From NCBI GenBank assembly GCA_002315475.1, contig DCGI01000052.1:1-6713 (forward strand): DNA of 6,713 nucleotides, written 5' to 3'. The DNA comes from Christensenella sp. UBA1782. Its GTDB lineage: Bacteria; Bacillota; Clostridia; Christensenellales; DTU072. The notes beneath the pieces are model-generated. The model saw only the letters and a list, made by a program, of their open reading frames with translations. It was not told where the DNA came from and did not search any database. The position numbers and the translations under genes were made by a program. Shown piece after piece: positions 6,645-6,713 of this stretch. Every line of letters begins with the position of its first letter. Positions within the stretch are counted from its first letter, which is position 1.

Positions 6645-6687
6645 CTTTTTATACTATTTTTACATAAGAAAAAAGGGAGAGAAACTT

Positions 6688-6713
6688 ATGGAAACGATTT
6701 GTAATTTTTGCGG
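6688..6713 (+). CDS. 5' fragment of a gene for a probable zinc-ribbon protein
   Basis: Only eight complete codons are inside the window, reading METICNFC, and the last two bases GG begin what must be a Gly codon. An N-terminal CxxCG knuckle is typical of small zinc-ribbon domains that open many Bacillota membrane or regulatory proteins, but the rest of the protein is needed to say which. GGGAGA at 6675-6680 lies seven bases before the ATG, and a good promoter stands upstream, so this is a real gene start and the gene runs off the window edge. The zinc-ribbon assignment rests on one knuckle. Confidence 0.75.

Larger units (their letters stand above)
6357..6687 (+). other. Intergenic stretch without a confident gene
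   Basis: These 331 bases hold, in order, about 100 bases with no recognisable element apart from a 10-base palindrome AGTTCGAACT (6440-6449), then the doubtful mini-ORF and its ribosome site, the strong terminator, a short AT-rich spacer, the promoter at 6616-6644 and the leader of the next gene. I see no tRNA, riboswitch or small-RNA fold that I can support. Confidence 0.7.

Overview
The window looks like a piece of a Bacillota (Clostridia-type, probably gut or anaerobe) chromosome. The evidence is strong AGGAGG/GGGAGG ribosome sites, sigma-A promoters of the TTGACT-N17/18-TATAAT type, U-rich intrinsic terminators, moderate GC content, and a giant secreted protein built from modules common in uncultured Clostridia (TasA/camelysin-like N-terminus, BspA-type leucine-rich repeats, GLUG-like beta-helix repeats). 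No phylogenetic marker is present, so the lineage is an inference. All supported genes are on the + strand.

Layout. (1) Bases 65-4741 hold one very large gene for a secreted mosaic surface or matrix protein of 1558 residues. It begins with a signal peptide and ends without any visible cell-wall anchor. (2) Bases 4750-4853 hold two different intrinsic terminators in tandem, which separate it from what follows. (3) A strong promoter at 4857-4886 drives a two-gene unit. Its first gene encodes an unrecognised 198-residue coiled-coil protein with two membrane spans. Nine bases after its stop comes a membrane-anchored glycerophosphodiester phosphodiesterase of 280 residues. (4) Bases 6357-6687 contain no confident gene. 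They hold a mini-ORF with a good ribosome site that may be the relic of a deleted gene, a strong terminator (6522-6560) and a good extended -10 promoter (6616-6644). (5) At 6688 a new gene starts and is cut by the window edge after eight complete codons. Its CxxCG start suggests a zinc-ribbon protein.

The window therefore contains three transcription units. The first makes an export product. The second makes two membrane proteins whose extracytoplasmic parts could work on lipid or teichoic-acid head groups, although only the phosphodiesterase has a function readable from sequence. The third is only begun. I see no CRISPR array, insertion sequence, tRNA, rRNA, phage gene or defence system. The most unusual item is the large mosaic protein, especially its poorly recognised middle (residues ~245-800), its regular Cys/Asn column in the C-terminal repeats, and its lack of an anchor.
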